From NCBI GenBank assembly GCA_937876315.1, contig CALEHQ010000006.1:62001-126000 (forward strand): a stretch of 64,000 nucleotides of DNA, in the 5' to 3' direction. The position numbers and the translations under genes are program-made. Under the pieces are notes generated by a model. It was given only the letters and a program-made list of their open reading frames with translations. It was not told the origin of the DNA and searched no databases. The DNA is from an uncultured Actinomycetes bacterium (GTDB lineage: Bacteria; Actinomycetota; Acidimicrobiia; Acidimicrobiales; Acidimicrobilacustridaceae). This document shows positions 1-8,436 of the stretch, piece after piece. Each line of letters starts with the position of its first letter. The first letter of the stretch is position 1.

Positions 1-835
1 TGGAACGCTGCTCGCGAGGTACCGCATGAACTGCTCGCACGTGAACCGTGCCGACGATGTCGTCGAGATCCTCACCGTAAACCAGGAAACGTGAGTGTCC
101 CGTTGAGACAGAAGCCTCGACGAGCGCATCAACCGTGTCAGAGCTTCGAAGAGCTGTAACAGCCGTGCGCGGAACGAGAACATCTTCGGCGCTCTTGCCT
201 TCAAATCGAATCGATCGTGTGAGCAACTGCGATGCCGAGTCATCGAGGACTCCCCCTCGACTCGATGCACTCACAAGAATCTGCATTTCCGAAAGCGTCC
301 GAACATGCGAAAGCTCTTCAGTTGGCTCAACGCCGAGCATGCGAACGGTGCGGTTCGCCGCTCCGTTCAACATGCGAATGAGTGGACCAAAAATGATTCC
401 GTACATCCGCACAAGCGGACCGAGGTAGTAGACCGTCGTTTCAGGCCGGGCAATGGCCAGACCCTTTGGTACCAACTCGCCCACAATCATCTGCACGACT
501 GTTGCGAGAAAGATTGCGACCACTAACGAAACGCCGATCATCGCTGTCGAACCCAGCAACGGCTCAAGCACAGGGTGCAGAAGTTCTGCGATTGCAGGCT
601 CAGCCAAAAATCCGATGAGTAGTGATGTCACCGTGATCCCGAGTTGTGCGCCGGACAGATGAAACGACAGGTGCGCAAGAAGCCCTTTGGCAACTCGAGC
701 GCGACGTCGACCCGACTCGACATCGTTTTCCACCTTCGCCCGATCGACAGCAACAAGGGCAAATTCAGCCGCGACGAAGAATCCATTCGCGATGATCAAA
801 AAGAACACTGCAACAAGCCCCAACGCCGGATTCAC
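1..835 (-). CDS. CNNM/CorC-type (HlyC/CorC family) membrane protein with CBS region, 3' end cut by window
   Basis: I translated this from the minus strand. It starts at a GTG (835-833) that overlaps the TGA of the ABC ATPase gene by the GTGA arrangement, and it stays open to the window edge. The first ~140 residues are a hydrophobic CNNM (DUF21) domain with the typical start ANGFFVAAEFALVAVDRAK and later VQMIVGELVPKGLAI. It is followed by the linker and start of a CBS pair (ILVSASRGGVLDD, VLVPRTAVTALRSSD, GHSRFLVYGEDLDDIVG). The family is linked to Mg/Co efflux or is of unknown transport role; the haemolysin name is historical. About 278 residues are visible, so some 150 are missing. The family call is firm and the substrate unknown. 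Confidence 0.85.
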   Translation of the reverse strand, partial: MNPALGLVAVFFLIIANGFFVAAEFALVAVDRAKVENDVESGRRRARVAKGLLAHLSFHLSGAQLGITVTSLLIGFLAEPAIAELLHPVLEPLLGSTAMIGVSLVVAIFLATVVQMIVGELVPKGLAIARPETTVYYLGPLVRMYGIIFGPLIRMLNGAANRTVRMLGVEPTEELSHVRTLSEMQILVSASSRGGVLDDSASQLLTRSIRFEGKSAEDVLVPRTAVTALRSSDTVDALVEASVSTGHSRFLVYGEDLDDIVGTVHVRAVHAVPREQRS

Positions 836-1632
836 GCTTCAAGCCCCCAAGCCCACCATCGACCATGTCGTCGTTCAAGACCAAGCGGCATCTCGAAGCA
901 TTCGGACAAATTCGATTCAGTCAGCACAACGTCAAGGGGGCCGGCAGTGAGTACCTGGCCTTCGCGAAGCATCAAGATATTTGTGAACCCTTCCGGAATT
1001 TCCTCGACGTGATGAGTGACGAGCACTGTTGCTGGCGTATCGACTCCAGCTGCGAGAACACCCAATGTGCGAACAAGGTCCTCGCGCCCAGCGAGGTCCA
1101 GCCCTGCGGTGGGTTCATCGAGAAGAAGTAGGCCCGGCTGGGGCATCAACGTGCGGGCCAGCAGCACTCGCTGCTTTTCGCCTGACGACAAGGTGGCGAA
1201 ACTGCGATCGGCCAAACGGCCAATCTCCATTCGTTCAAGACAATCGCGAGCTCGCTGACGGTCGGCCTCATCGTAGGTATGCCACCAGGGTTCGAGCGCT
1301 GCGTTCTTTGCCGTCATGACGACATCGGTTGAAATCAGGTCGGATCGAAGCTGGTCTGCCATACCCGAGCTGGCAACACCAATGCGCTTTCGCAGTGACC
1401 GAACATCGGTCCGTCCGAGCTTCTCGCCCAGCACTTCGACATCACCAGAGGATGGGTGCAAATACAGCGACGCAATCTTCATCAACGTGGATTTCCCGCA
1501 ACCGTTTCGCCCGAGCACGACCCAACGCTCGTTAGCGCCGACCTTCCAGGAGATGTTGTTGAGGATCGCTCGACCTTCCCGCACAAGCGTGACGTCGCGA
1601 AGTGAAAGTGCTGCAGGGTCGAGTCGACCCAT
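832..1632 (-). CDS. ABC transporter ATP-binding protein
   Basis: This 266-residue ATPase has every nucleotide-binding element in order: Walker A GRNGCGKST near residue 41, signature LSSGEKQRV near 147, Walker B LLLLDEPTAGLD near 168, and H-loop VTHH near 205. It resembles the YlmA/ModF-like group of cytoplasmic ABC ATPases. No permease or binding protein lies beside it; the flanking genes are secG and a CNNM protein. It starts 6 nt after the secG stop and its own stop overlaps the next gene, so it is probably the penultimate gene of the gap-pgk-tpi-secG transcript. The substrate cannot be read from the sequence. Confidence 0.85.
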   Translation of the reverse strand: MGRLDPAALSLRDVTLVREGRAILNNISWKVGANERWVVLGRNGCGKSTLMKIASLYLHPSSGDVEVLGEKLGRTDVRSLRKRIGVASSGMADQLRSDLISTDVVMTAKNAALEPWWHTYDEADRQRARDCLERMEIGRLADRSFATLSSGEKQRVLLARTLMPQPGLLLLDEPTAGLDLAGREDLVRTLGVLAAGVDTPATVLVTHHVEEIPEGFTNILMLREGQVLTAGPLDVVLTESNLSECFEMPLGLERRHGRWWAWGLEA

Positions 1633-1638
1633 GGTGAC

Positions 1639-1869
1639 CTACTTGTCGAGCAGGAGTGCGAGTGCGACCGACGCAAACATGAAAATGACGGCCGCAACCA
1701 CGGTGATGCGATCGAGATTTTTCTCGACGACAGTTGAACCTGCAGCTGACGCTCCCAAGCCGCCACCGAACATGTCGGAAAGACCACCACCCCGACCGCT
1801 GTGAAGCAGGACGAGGAAGATAAGGGTGAGGGCGGAGAGCACTTGGACGATGATTACAGCGATCAGCAC
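1639..1869 (-). CDS. secG: Preprotein translocase subunit SecG
   Basis: This 76-residue protein has two membrane segments (residues ~2-23 and ~54-74) joined by the SecG hallmark loop LLHSGRGGGLSDMFGG. SecG is an accessory subunit of the SecYEG channel in the cytoplasmic membrane. The GTG start at 1869 is the first usual start codon that gives normal SecG length; no Shine-Dalgarno sequence is visible, and translation probably couples to tpiA, which ends 13 nt upstream. The position after tpiA matches the gap-pgk-tpi-secG order of many Actinobacteria and Firmicutes. Confidence 0.85.
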   Translation of the reverse strand: MLIAVIIVQVLSALTLIFLVLLHSGRGGGLSDMFGGGLGASAAGSTVVEKNLDRITVVAAVIFMFASVALALLLDK

Positions 1870-1882
1870 GGCGTAAACGCTA

Positions 1883-2659
1883 TCAGGACAGTCGGAACTG
1901 GACGATTCGGGCGAATTCCTCGGGATCGAGGGCCGCTCCACCAACAAGAGCCCCATCAATATCGGGCTGACCCATGAGTTCGGCAGCATTTCCTGCCTTG
2001 ACCGAGCCCCCGTACTGGATGCGAACGGCCTTGGCCGCATCGGCACCCTTCATGTCCTTCACCTTGGCGCGGATCCAGCTACAGACCTGCTGTGCATCTT
2101 CAGCGCTGGCGGTGCGACCTGTGCCAATGGCCCAGATCGGTTCGTAGGCGAGGACCATTGAGGCCACCTGCTCGGGCTTGAGGGCTTCGATGCCGGCGTG
2201 GATCTGACCAGTGACCTTTGCGCGGGTGGCTTCACCTTCACGTTCTTCAAGCGTTTCCCCACAGCACAAGATGGGGGTCATACCGTTTTCAAAGACGGAC
2301 TTGACCTTGCGAGCAACGATGATGTCGTCCTCACCGAAGATCTCGCGTCGTTCGCTGTGTCCGACGATTACGTAGGACACGTTGAGTTTGAAGAGCATTC
2401 CCGGAGCAACTTCACCGGTGTAGGCGCCGTTGGCTTCCCAATGGCAGTTCTGCGCACCGAGAGCGATCGGGACCTTTTCGCTTTCAAGGAATGTCTGCAC
2501 GGTACGAATGTCGGTGAACGGCGGGTGCACTGACACATCGACTGCCGCGTAATCGTCCTTCGAAAGCAGATAGCGCAACTTGTCGAGCGTTGCTGTTGCC
2601 TCGAAGTGATTGAGGTTCATCTTCCAGTTACCGGAGATGAGTGGTTTGCGGTCAGGCAT
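1883..2659 (-). CDS. tpiA: Triose-phosphate isomerase
   Basis: This enzyme interconverts dihydroxyacetone phosphate and glyceraldehyde 3-phosphate in glycolysis. The 258-residue chain shows the substrate-binding GNWKMN near residue 10, the electrophilic histidine in GHSERRE near 96, the catalytic glutamate in YEPIWAIGTG near 167, and the phosphate loop GGSVKAGNA. The ATG at 2659 is chosen because it opens the conserved N-terminus and has AGGAG 8 nt upstream. It overlaps the end of pgk by 8 nt, so the two are translationally coupled. Confidence 0.97.
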   Translation of the reverse strand: MPDRKPLISGNWKMNLNHFEATATLDKLRYLLSKDDYAAVDVSVHPPFTDIRTVQTFLESEKVPIALGAQNCHWEANGAYTGEVAPGMLFKLNVSYVIVGHSERREIFGEDDIIVARKVKSVFENGMTPILCCGETLEEREGEATRAKVTGQIHAGIEALKPEQVASMVLAYEPIWAIGTGRTASAEDAQQVCSWIRAKVKDMKGADAAKAVRIQYGGSVKAGNAAELMGQPDIDGALVGGAALDPEEFARIVQFRLS

Positions 2660-3776
2660 TTGATGCTCCTCGTAAGGCTTCGAGTCCGGGAAGGTCGCCA
2701 TTCTCAAGCAATTCGAGTGACGCACCTCCACCGGTTGAGACGTGATCGACCTCGTTGGCGAGACCGAACGCGTCGAGTGCTGCAGCAGAATCGCCACCAC
2801 CAACAACGGTAAAGCCACGGGCTTCAGCCATTGCTTCGGCGATTACGCGAGTGCCAGCAGCAAAGCGCGGATCTTCGAAGACGCCCATTGGGCCGTTCCA
2901 GAAGATTGTTTTTGCTTCAGCGATGATGTCGGCAAATTCTGATGCGGTTCCGGGACCAATGTCGAGACCCTTCCAACCGTCGGGCACATCGGCACCGAGT
3001 TGGCGAACCTCTCCCCCAGCTTCGGGGTTCATGATTTCGCCATCGGGGCCGAGTGCGGTCACATCGTGCGGAATATGAATCGTGACATCGGAGTCGAGGA
3101 ATCGCTTACAGGTTTCGATCTGGTCAACTTCGAGCAACGAATCACCAACGTGATGTCCCTGTGCGGCGAGGAACGTGAAGCACATCCCGCCACCGATGAT
3201 GAGCGCGTCGGCGACTTCGGACAACGCGTCGATAACGCCGAGTTTGTCGGAAACCTTCGAGCCACCAAGGATGACCACGAACGGACGCTTCGGATCGGAA
3301 CGCAACGGCAACAACACATCGACTTCACGCTGAAGAAGACGACCTGCGGCCGACGGAAGGAACTGCGGAGGACCGACAATCGATGCATGTGCGCGGTGCG
3401 AGGCACCAAACGCATCATTCACGTAAAGGTCTTGACCAGCGATGAGTTCCTGCACAAACACAGGATCATTAGCGGTCTCGCCTGGATTGAATCGAAGGTT
3501 GTCGAGAAGTTCGACACCTGGTGCGAGTTCAGCAAGACGTCGACGAACCGGTTCCACCGAATACTTCGGATCGGGAGCACCCTTCGGGCGACCGAGATGC
3601 GTGCAGGCCGTGACGGTTGCACCGCGAGAGGTCAGATACTCGATCGTGGGAAGTGCCGCACGAATGCGGAAGTCGTCGACGATTTCACCATTGGCGATCG
3701 GCACATTGAAATCAGCGCGGAGAAGGACTCGGCGACCGCTGACGTCGCCGAGATCCTCCAGCGAAGGAATGCTCAT
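2652..3776 (-). CDS. pgk: Phosphoglycerate kinase
   Basis: This kinase transfers phosphate from 1,3-bisphosphoglycerate to ADP. Family motifs run through the 374 residues: RADFNVP near 20, HLGRPKG near 60, NDAFGASHRAHAS near 119, GGSKVSDKL near 171, and the C-terminal nucleotide loops GGGDSAAAL and STGGGASLELL. It is about 20 residues shorter than the usual 390-400, with no motif missing. It lies 9 nt after gap and overlaps tpiA, so it is part of one glycolytic operon. Confidence 0.97.
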   Translation of the reverse strand: MSIPSLEDLGDVSGRRVLLRADFNVPIANGEIVDDFRIRAALPTIEYLTSRGATVTACTHLGRPKGAPDPKYSVEPVRRRLAELAPGVELLDNLRFNPGETANDPVFVQELIAGQDLYVNDAFGASHRAHASIVGPPQFLPSAAGRLLQREVDVLLPLRSDPKRPFVVILGGSKVSDKLGVIDALSEVADALIIGGGMCFTFLAAQGHHVGDSLLEVDQIETCKRFLDSDVTIHIPHDVTALGPDGEIMNPEAGGEVRQLGADVPDGWKGLDIGPGTASEFADIIAEAKTIFWNGPMGVFEDPRFAAGTRVIAEAMAEARGFTVVGGGDSAAALDAFGLANEVDHVSTGGGASLELLENGDLPGLEALRGASNA

Positions 3777-3785
3777 CAGGCGGGA

Positions 3786-4796
3786 CTACTTCGCCGCTTT
3801 GGCCATGACCTGCACGAGGTCGACCAGGCGGTTGGAGTAACCCCACTCGTTGTCGTACCAGCCGAGCACCTTCACGAGGTTGCCCATAGCCATGGTGAGC
3901 TTCGAGTCAAACGTGCACGATGCGGGCTCACCCACGATGTCGGACGACACGATTTCTTCATCGGTGAACACGAGGACCTTGGAAAGCGGGCCGGAGGTTG
4001 CGGCCGCCTTGAATGCTGCGTTGATTTCATCGACGGTGACGTCACGCTTGAGCACACCAACGAAGTCGGTGATGGAGCCGTCGGGAACCGGCACGCGAAG
4101 TGCGGTGCCGTCGAGTTTGCCCTTCATGGCTTCGAGCACGAGGCCAGTGGCGCGAGCGGCGCCGGTTGACGACGGCGTGATGTTTGCGGCCGCAGCGCGC
4201 GCACGTCGCGTGTCGCTATGTGGGCCATCGACAAGGTTCTGATCGCCGGTGTAGGCGTGAACCGTCGTCATGAGGCCCTTCTCAACGCCGAAGGCATCGT
4301 CGAGAACCTTGATCATCGGAACGAAACAGTTGGTCGTGCAGGAGGCATTGGACACAACCTTGTGCTTGGCCGGGTCGAAGGTGTCGTCATTGACACCAAC
4401 AACGAAGGTGGCATCGGCGTTGGTGGCCGGAGCAGAAATAATGACGAACGGAGCGCCAGCTTCGAGGTGAGCAGCGGCCTTGTCGCGATCGGTGAAGAAG
4501 CCGGTGGACTCGACAACGATGTCGACGCCGAGTTCCTTCCACGGGAGATCCTTGGGGTCACGGATCGCAGTGATCTTGAGAAGCTTGCCGTCGACGAGGA
4601 TGCCCTCGTCGGTTGCTTCGACGGTTGCGTCGAGGCGACCCATAACCGTGTCGTACTTGAGCAGGTGGGCCATGGCCGGAACCGAACCCAGATCGTTGGC
4701 GGCAACGATCTCGACATCAGCGCCGGACTGCCTCACCGCCCGGAAAAAGTTGCGGCCGATGCGACCGAAGCCATTGATGCCAACACGGATGGTCAT
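3786..4796 (-). CDS. gap: Glyceraldehyde-3-phosphate dehydrogenase, type I
   Basis: This NAD-dependent oxidoreductase of glycolysis has the Rossmann start INGFGRIGR, the catalytic cysteine in SNASCTTNC near residue 153, the HAYTGDQ loop with the catalytic histidine, and WYDNEWGYS near the end. The ATG at 4796 (336 residues) opens the conserved MTIRVGINGFG; a GTG nine bases earlier is also possible but lies only 2 nt from the strong AGGAGG, while the ATG lies 11 nt from it. It is the first gene of gap-pgk-tpiA-secG, with a probable promoter at 4859-4864 and a perfect palindrome at 4820-4838 between promoter and ribosome binding site. Confidence 0.97.
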   Translation of the reverse strand: MTIRVGINGFGRIGRNFFRAVRQSGADVEIVAANDLGSVPAMAHLLKYDTVMGRLDATVEATDEGILVDGKLLKITAIRDPKDLPWKELGVDIVVESTGFFTDRDKAAAHLEAGAPFVIISAPATNADATFVVGVNDDTFDPAKHKVVSNASCTTNCFVPMIKVLDDAFGVEKGLMTTVHAYTGDQNLVDGPHSDTRRARAAAANITPSSTGAARATGLVLEAMKGKLDGTALRVPVPDGSITDFVGVLKRDVTVDEINAAFKAAATSGPLSKVLVFTDEEIVSSDIVGEPASCTFDSKLTMAMGNLVKVLGWYDNEWGYSNRLVDLVQVMAKAAK

Positions 4797-4819
4797 TGTG
4801 GGCACTGCCTCCTGGGTTG

Positions 4820-4838
4820 GCCGTCGACGGTCGACGGC
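4820..4838. promoter_or_regulatory. Perfect 19-bp palindrome upstream of gap, candidate operator
   Basis: GCCGTCGAC-G-GTCGACGGC is a perfect 9-bp inverted repeat around one base. It lies between the candidate gap promoter and the gap ribosome binding site, about 23 nt before the ATG. Its place suggests a roadblock operator for a dimeric repressor, such as a central-glycolysis regulator, or an RNA hairpin in the leader. The symmetry is seen directly; the function is inferred. Confidence 0.5.
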
Positions 4839-4858
4839 TTTAGTGACGAGATGGACCG

Positions 4859-4864
4859 ACGTTA
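4859..4864 (-). promoter_or_regulatory. Candidate -10 element of the gap operon
   Basis: Read on the minus strand this is TAACGT, fitting the actinobacterial TANNNT pattern seen before many genes here. It would start transcription near 4852 and give a leader of about 55 nt holding the palindrome and AGGAGG. No clear -35 element is visible. Confidence 0.35.
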
Positions 4865-4907
4865 CGCCAGTCGGCGCACGCGTTTCGCCGGTCTGACTCC
4901 GGCCCGA

Positions 4908-4926
4908 CCGATTTTCGCAGAATCGG
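4908..4926. other. Short inverted repeat after rapZ
   Basis: CCGATT, a 7-nt loop and AATCGG form a 6-bp hairpin just past the rapZ stop codon. There is no T-run on either side, so a standard intrinsic terminator is doubtful. It may still mark the boundary between rapZ and the gap operon. Confidence 0.25.
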
Positions 4927-4940
4927 CGACCGCGATGATG

Positions 4941-5795
4941 TCAGCGGTCGAGGTCTCGGTGGGTGACCCGAAGGTGAAATCCCCGTTCGCGAAGGGCTTC
5001 GGCCACCGCTTCGGCAATTGCAACTGACCGATGGCGCCCACCGGTGCACCCAAAAGCCACCGTGAGATAGCTCTTTCCTTCGGCCACATAGGCCGGCAAC
5101 AGCGTCTCGAGCAGACCATTGATCTGTGCGAGGAACTCTGAGGTGAGCGGCTGGGAAAGCACGTAGTCACGAACGGATTCATCGAGACCGGTGAACGGCC
5201 GCAGTTCCTCGACCCAGTGGGGATTCGGGAGGAAACGGCAATCGATGACTAAATCGGTGTCGAGGGGAAGCCCGTGCTTGTAGCCAAAGGACAGCACCGT
5301 GGTCTGCATGCCGCCGGCAGGTGCATCGGCCGCAAAGAGGTCGAGCATGCGGGCACGGAGTTGATGAACGTTGAGTTCGGTGGTGTCGATGACGACATCG
5401 GCCTCGGCCTTCACCGATTCCAGAACTCGACGCTCTTCCTGAATTGATTCAGCGAGAGAACGATCTTCAGCAGCAAGCGGATGACGGCGACGGGTGCTTT
5501 CGTAGCGGCGCACGAGTTCGTCAGTTGCCGCTTCAAGAAACACGATCCGAAGTCGGTTGCCCTGGCGACGGAGCGCGTCGAGGGCCGGCAACGCTTCAGA
5601 GTGATAGGGGCCGGTGCCGACAACCAGCACGACATTGGTAATGGTGGCATCGGGGGCATCGGCAAAGTCGGCAACGCGACCAATAAGCGCTGGCGGCAAA
5701 TTATCGATGATGTACCAGCCGAGATCTTCGAGGACGTCCGCGGCTTGAGAGCGTCCGGCTCCCGATAATCCCGTGATCACAACGAAGTCGCTCAC
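4941..5795 (-). CDS. rapZ: RapZ/YvcJ-family nucleotide-binding protein
   Basis: This 284-residue P-loop protein has GLSGAGRS near residue 8, DNLPPALI near 32, and the C-terminal hallmark GCTGGRHRSVAIAE near 253. In E. coli RapZ steers RNase E decay of a small RNA controlling glmS; in Gram-positives the role is less clear. The Walker A lysine is replaced by arginine, which I recall as typical of actinobacterial members. The GTG start at 5795 follows TAGCGT by 7 nt with no ribosome binding site. In related genomes yvcK and whiA follow; here gap follows directly. Confidence 0.92.
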   Translation of the reverse strand: MSDFVVITGLSGAGRSQAADVLEDLGWYIIDNLPPALIGRVADFADAPDATITNVVLVVGTGPYHSEALPALDALRRQGNRLRIVFLEAATDELVRRYESTRRRHPLAAEDRSLAESIQEERRVLESVKAEADVVIDTTELNVHQLRARMLDLFAADAPAGGMQTTVLSFGYKHGLPLDTDLVIDCRFLPNPHWVEELRPFTGLDESVRDYVLSQPLTSEFLAQINGLLETLLPAYVAEGKSYLTVAFGCTGGRHRSVAIAEAVAEALRERGFHLRVTHRDLDR

Positions 5796-5802
5796 CGCCT
5801 GA

Positions 5803-5808
5803 ACGCTA
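5803..5808 (-). promoter_or_regulatory. Candidate leaderless promoter -10 of rapZ, made partly of the preceding stop codon
   Basis: Minus-strand TAGCGT lies 7 nt before the rapZ GTG. Its TAG is the stop codon of the upstream methyltransferase gene (5808-5806). No Shine-Dalgarno sequence is present, so a leaderless rapZ transcript is likely. Confidence 0.45.
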
Positions 5809-6546
5809 CCGGCGTTGAGCCACCAACGTCAGCAACCGCGGGATGGTCGTGACTTCGGTGTACTCCGGAGCTCGATTGATGAAGCCCTGCGGCGGCGCGG
5901 GTTCAATCATGCGTTCCAGCGCAAGCCCTGAATCGGCCATGGCGTTGATGTAGCGGCTGAGAGGCCGATGCACGAAACGGATGAATACATCCTTTTCAAC
6001 CTCTTCGATCGTGGCCTGCTCTGTGAGGTACGGACCGATGCGCCAATACTGCTCGGGCGGGTCAAGAATCTGATCGTCGATCCATCCCGAACCGGGCGTC
6101 TGCAACAACGGATGGTTCAGGCAGAAGATGAACCTTCCGCCCGGGCGCAACACGCGCGCAACTTCAGCGAGCGCTTCGTCGACAGCGTCGATGTGTTCGA
6201 ACACGAGACAGCACACGACGGCGTCGAACGACGCGTCGTCGAATGGAAGTGATTCAGCGCCTGCGAGTTGGTACTCGGGGCCGCCGCCACGACGAATGGC
6301 TTCATCGATTTGATTGACTGTTGGATCAATACCGATAACCGTTGCGCCGTGCGTCGCCGCAATTGCACGAGCGACCTGACCTTCACCGGTGCCAACTTCG
6401 AGCACGCGCTCGAAGCCTTCGGTCCACTCAAGAATGAGCGGAATGATTTGCTCGGTGTATTCGGGATCAACACCGTCGGTGAACTCGCGCTGCCACCAGT
6501 CGGCATGCGCTTCCCACAGTTGGGCATTGGCATCAGGTTCAGACAC
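5806..6546 (-). CDS. Class I SAM-dependent methyltransferase
   Basis: This 246-residue protein has a methyltransferase-11 fold: SAM-binding motif I VLEVGTGEGQVA near residue 48, acidic motif II VIGIDP near 70, DASFDAVVCCLVFEHI near 105, and VLRPGGRFIF near 135. The substrate is not evident. It sits between uvrC (12 nt away) and rapZ (10 nt away), where uvrC and rapZ are usually adjacent, so it appears to be an insertion into that pair. GGAG lies a few bases before the GTG start at 6546, so it has a normal leader. Confidence 0.8.
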   Translation of the reverse strand: MSEPDANAQLWEAHADWWQREFTDGVDPEYTEQIIPLILEWTEGFERVLEVGTGEGQVARAIAATHGATVIGIDPTVNQIDEAIRRGGGPEYQLAGAESLPFDDASFDAVVCCLVFEHIDAVDEALAEVARVLRPGGRFIFCLNHPLLQTPGSGWIDDQILDPPEQYWRIGPYLTEQATIEEVEKDVFIRFVHRPLSRYINAMADSGLALERMIEPAPPQGFINRAPEYTEVTTIPRLLTLVAQRR

Positions 6547-6558
6547 GAAATCTCCGAT

Positions 6559-8436
6559 TCAGCGCGAGTCTCGACGAGAAGGAACATGGATCTTGTCCCA
6601 AACCGCTTGGCCAACCGAATCGGGCAGCCAGGCAAGAGCCTTGAGTTCCTCTTCAGTTGCTCGTTTCACTGCCGTCACTCCCCCAAGTTCTTTGAGAAGG
6701 CGCGTTCGACGCGCCTCGCCAAGACCGGGAATGTCATCAAGGACTGACTTCGTCATGCGCTTGCCACGAAGTTCGCGGTGGAACGAAACTGCGAATCGGT
6801 GAGCCTCATCGCGGATGCGTTGCAGCAGATACAGCGCGTCGCTCCCCCGCGGAACTTCGACTGGCTCGGAACGATGTGGCAGATACACCTCTTCGAATCG
6901 CTTTGCCAGTGACGCGACGGGAATCTCCTCTTCGAGTCCGAGTTCCTCGAGCACCTTCACCGCAACGCTGAGCTGGCCCTTGCCGCCGTCGACCAGTAGC
7001 AGTTGCGGCGGATAGGCAAACTTCCCTGATCGTTCGGCAACCGGCTTACTGCGCTCTTCGAGATAAGCGCTCAAGCGACGGGTGAGCACTTCTTCCATAG
7101 CAGCGAAATCATCGTTGCCCTGATTGCTCTTGATTTTGAATCGACGGTATTCGCGCTTGTTGGGCAAACCGTCTTCCATGACGACCATCGAGCCGACATA
7201 GTCGCTGCCCTGAATGTGGCTCATGTCGTAACACTCAATCCGCAACGGAGCTTCGGGCAGACCCAAGTGTTCTTGAAGATCATTGAGGGCACGCGCACGA
7301 CTGTTGTGATCGGCAGCGCGCTTCAAACGGTGCCGAGAGAATTCCTCAGTGGCGTTCTTTGTCACCGTCGCCATGAGTTCGCGCTTATCGCCACGATGCG
7401 GAATACGAATGCTGACCTTGGAGCCGCGCTGAGAACTCAAGAACTCTTCGTAAAGACCTGGGTTCGCACTTTCGAACGGCACCAGCACCTCTTTGGGAAC
7501 CCCGAGGGGCGGTGGATCGCCATAGAGACGTTCAAGAATGCAGTCGACGAGTTCGCTGTCGGAAAGATCTTCTTTGCGATCAAGCACGTAGCCCTTGCGG
7601 CCAACCACGCGACCTTTGCGAACGAAGAACACCTGCACCGACGCTTCAAGTTCATCGCCGGCAAGACCAACGACGTCGAGGTCTTCGTCTTTTTCCAGGA
7701 CCATCTGCTGACGTTCAATAACCTTACGAACAGCACCGAGGCGATCGCGCAGACGCGCTGCACGCTCAAACTCGAGTTCATCGCTGGCCAACTGCATCTC
7801 AACTTCAAGACGAGAAATCACTTCATCGGTATCGCCATCAAGGAAGCGGATGAGATCGCGAACCAGCGATTCGTACTTCTCTGGCGTGATCTCGCCAACA
7901 CACGGACCACTGCACTTCTCAATGTGAAATAGCAAACACGGCCGACCGAGTTTGGCGTGACGAGAAAGCTTCGTGTCCGAGCACGTTCGCACCGGGAACG
8001 TTCGCAACAATTGATCGAGGGTTTCGCGGATTGCCCATGCCGCGGCGTACGGGCCGAAGTAGCGAGTGCCCTTGCGCTTATCGCCGCGCATCACAGTGGC
8101 TCTTGGCCATTCATCGTCGACCGTGACAGCCAGGAATGGATAACTCTTGTCGTCCCGAAGGTCGATGTTGAACCGGGGCTCGTGTTGTTTGATCAGGCTG
8201 TACTCGAGCATGAGCGCTTCGAGTTCGTTGCGCACCTGAATCCATTCGACCGTCTCGGCCGTGGCCACCATCTGAGCGGTGCGGGGCGCGAGATGGACCG
8301 GATCTTGGAAATAGTTCGACAGTCGCGACCGAAGGCTCTTGGCCTTGCCCACATAAATGACGCGACCGTTGATGTCCTTGAATTGATACGAGCCGGGCTC
8401 GTCAGGAATCGTGCCGGCCGGCGGTCGCTGCACCAT
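6559..8436 (-). CDS. uvrC: Excinuclease ABC subunit C
   Basis: UvrC makes both incisions in nucleotide excision repair. Visible in order are the GIY-YIG nuclease (VIYVGKAKSLRSRL near residue 25), the UVR UvrB-binding helix (LEFERAARLRDRLGAV near 215), the RNase H-like nuclease core (ECYDMSHIQGSDYVGSMVV and LLVDGGKGQL), and a C-terminal helix-hairpin-helix (DIPGLGEARRTRLLKELGG). The ATG at 8436 gives 625 residues; it is preferred over an ATG at 8457 because TACGAT lies 7 nt upstream, matching the leaderless pattern, and it gives the MVQRPPAGTIP N-terminus expected from relatives. Confidence 0.95.
   Translation of the reverse strand: MVQRPPAGTIPDEPGSYQFKDINGRVIYVGKAKSLRSRLSNYFQDPVHLAPRTAQMVATAETVEWIQVRNELEALMLEYSLIKQHEPRFNIDLRDDKSYPFLAVTVDDEWPRATVMRGDKRKGTRYFGPYAAAWAIRETLDQLLRTFPVRTCSDTKLSRHAKLGRPCLLFHIEKCSGPCVGEITPEKYESLVRDLIRFLDGDTDEVISRLEVEMQLASDELEFERAARLRDRLGAVRKVIERQQMVLEKDEDLDVVGLAGDELEASVQVFFVRKGRVVGRKGYVLDRKEDLSDSELVDCILERLYGDPPPLGVPKEVLVPFESANPGLYEEFLSSQRGSKVSIRIPHRGDKRELMATVTKNATEEFSRHRLKRAADHNSRARALNDLQEHLGLPEAPLRIECYDMSHIQGSDYVGSMVVMEDGLPNKREYRRFKIKSNQGNDDFAAMEEVLTRRLSAYLEERSKPVAERSGKFAYPPQLLLVDGGKGQLSVAVKVLEELGLEEEIPVASLAKRFEEVYLPHRSEPVEVPRGSDALYLLQRIRDEAHRFAVSFHRELRGKRMTKSVLDDIPGLGEARRTRLLKELGGVTAVKRATEEELKALAWLPDSVGQAVWDKIHVPSRRDSR

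Noticed and set aside
3000-4169. Long plus-strand open frames opposite pgk/gap, uvrA (11438-12502), uvrB (13594-14613), polA (21321-22385) and trpB2 (34424-35491)
   Set aside because: They lie antisense to well-conserved genes, have unusual composition and no family motif; they are by-products of codon bias.
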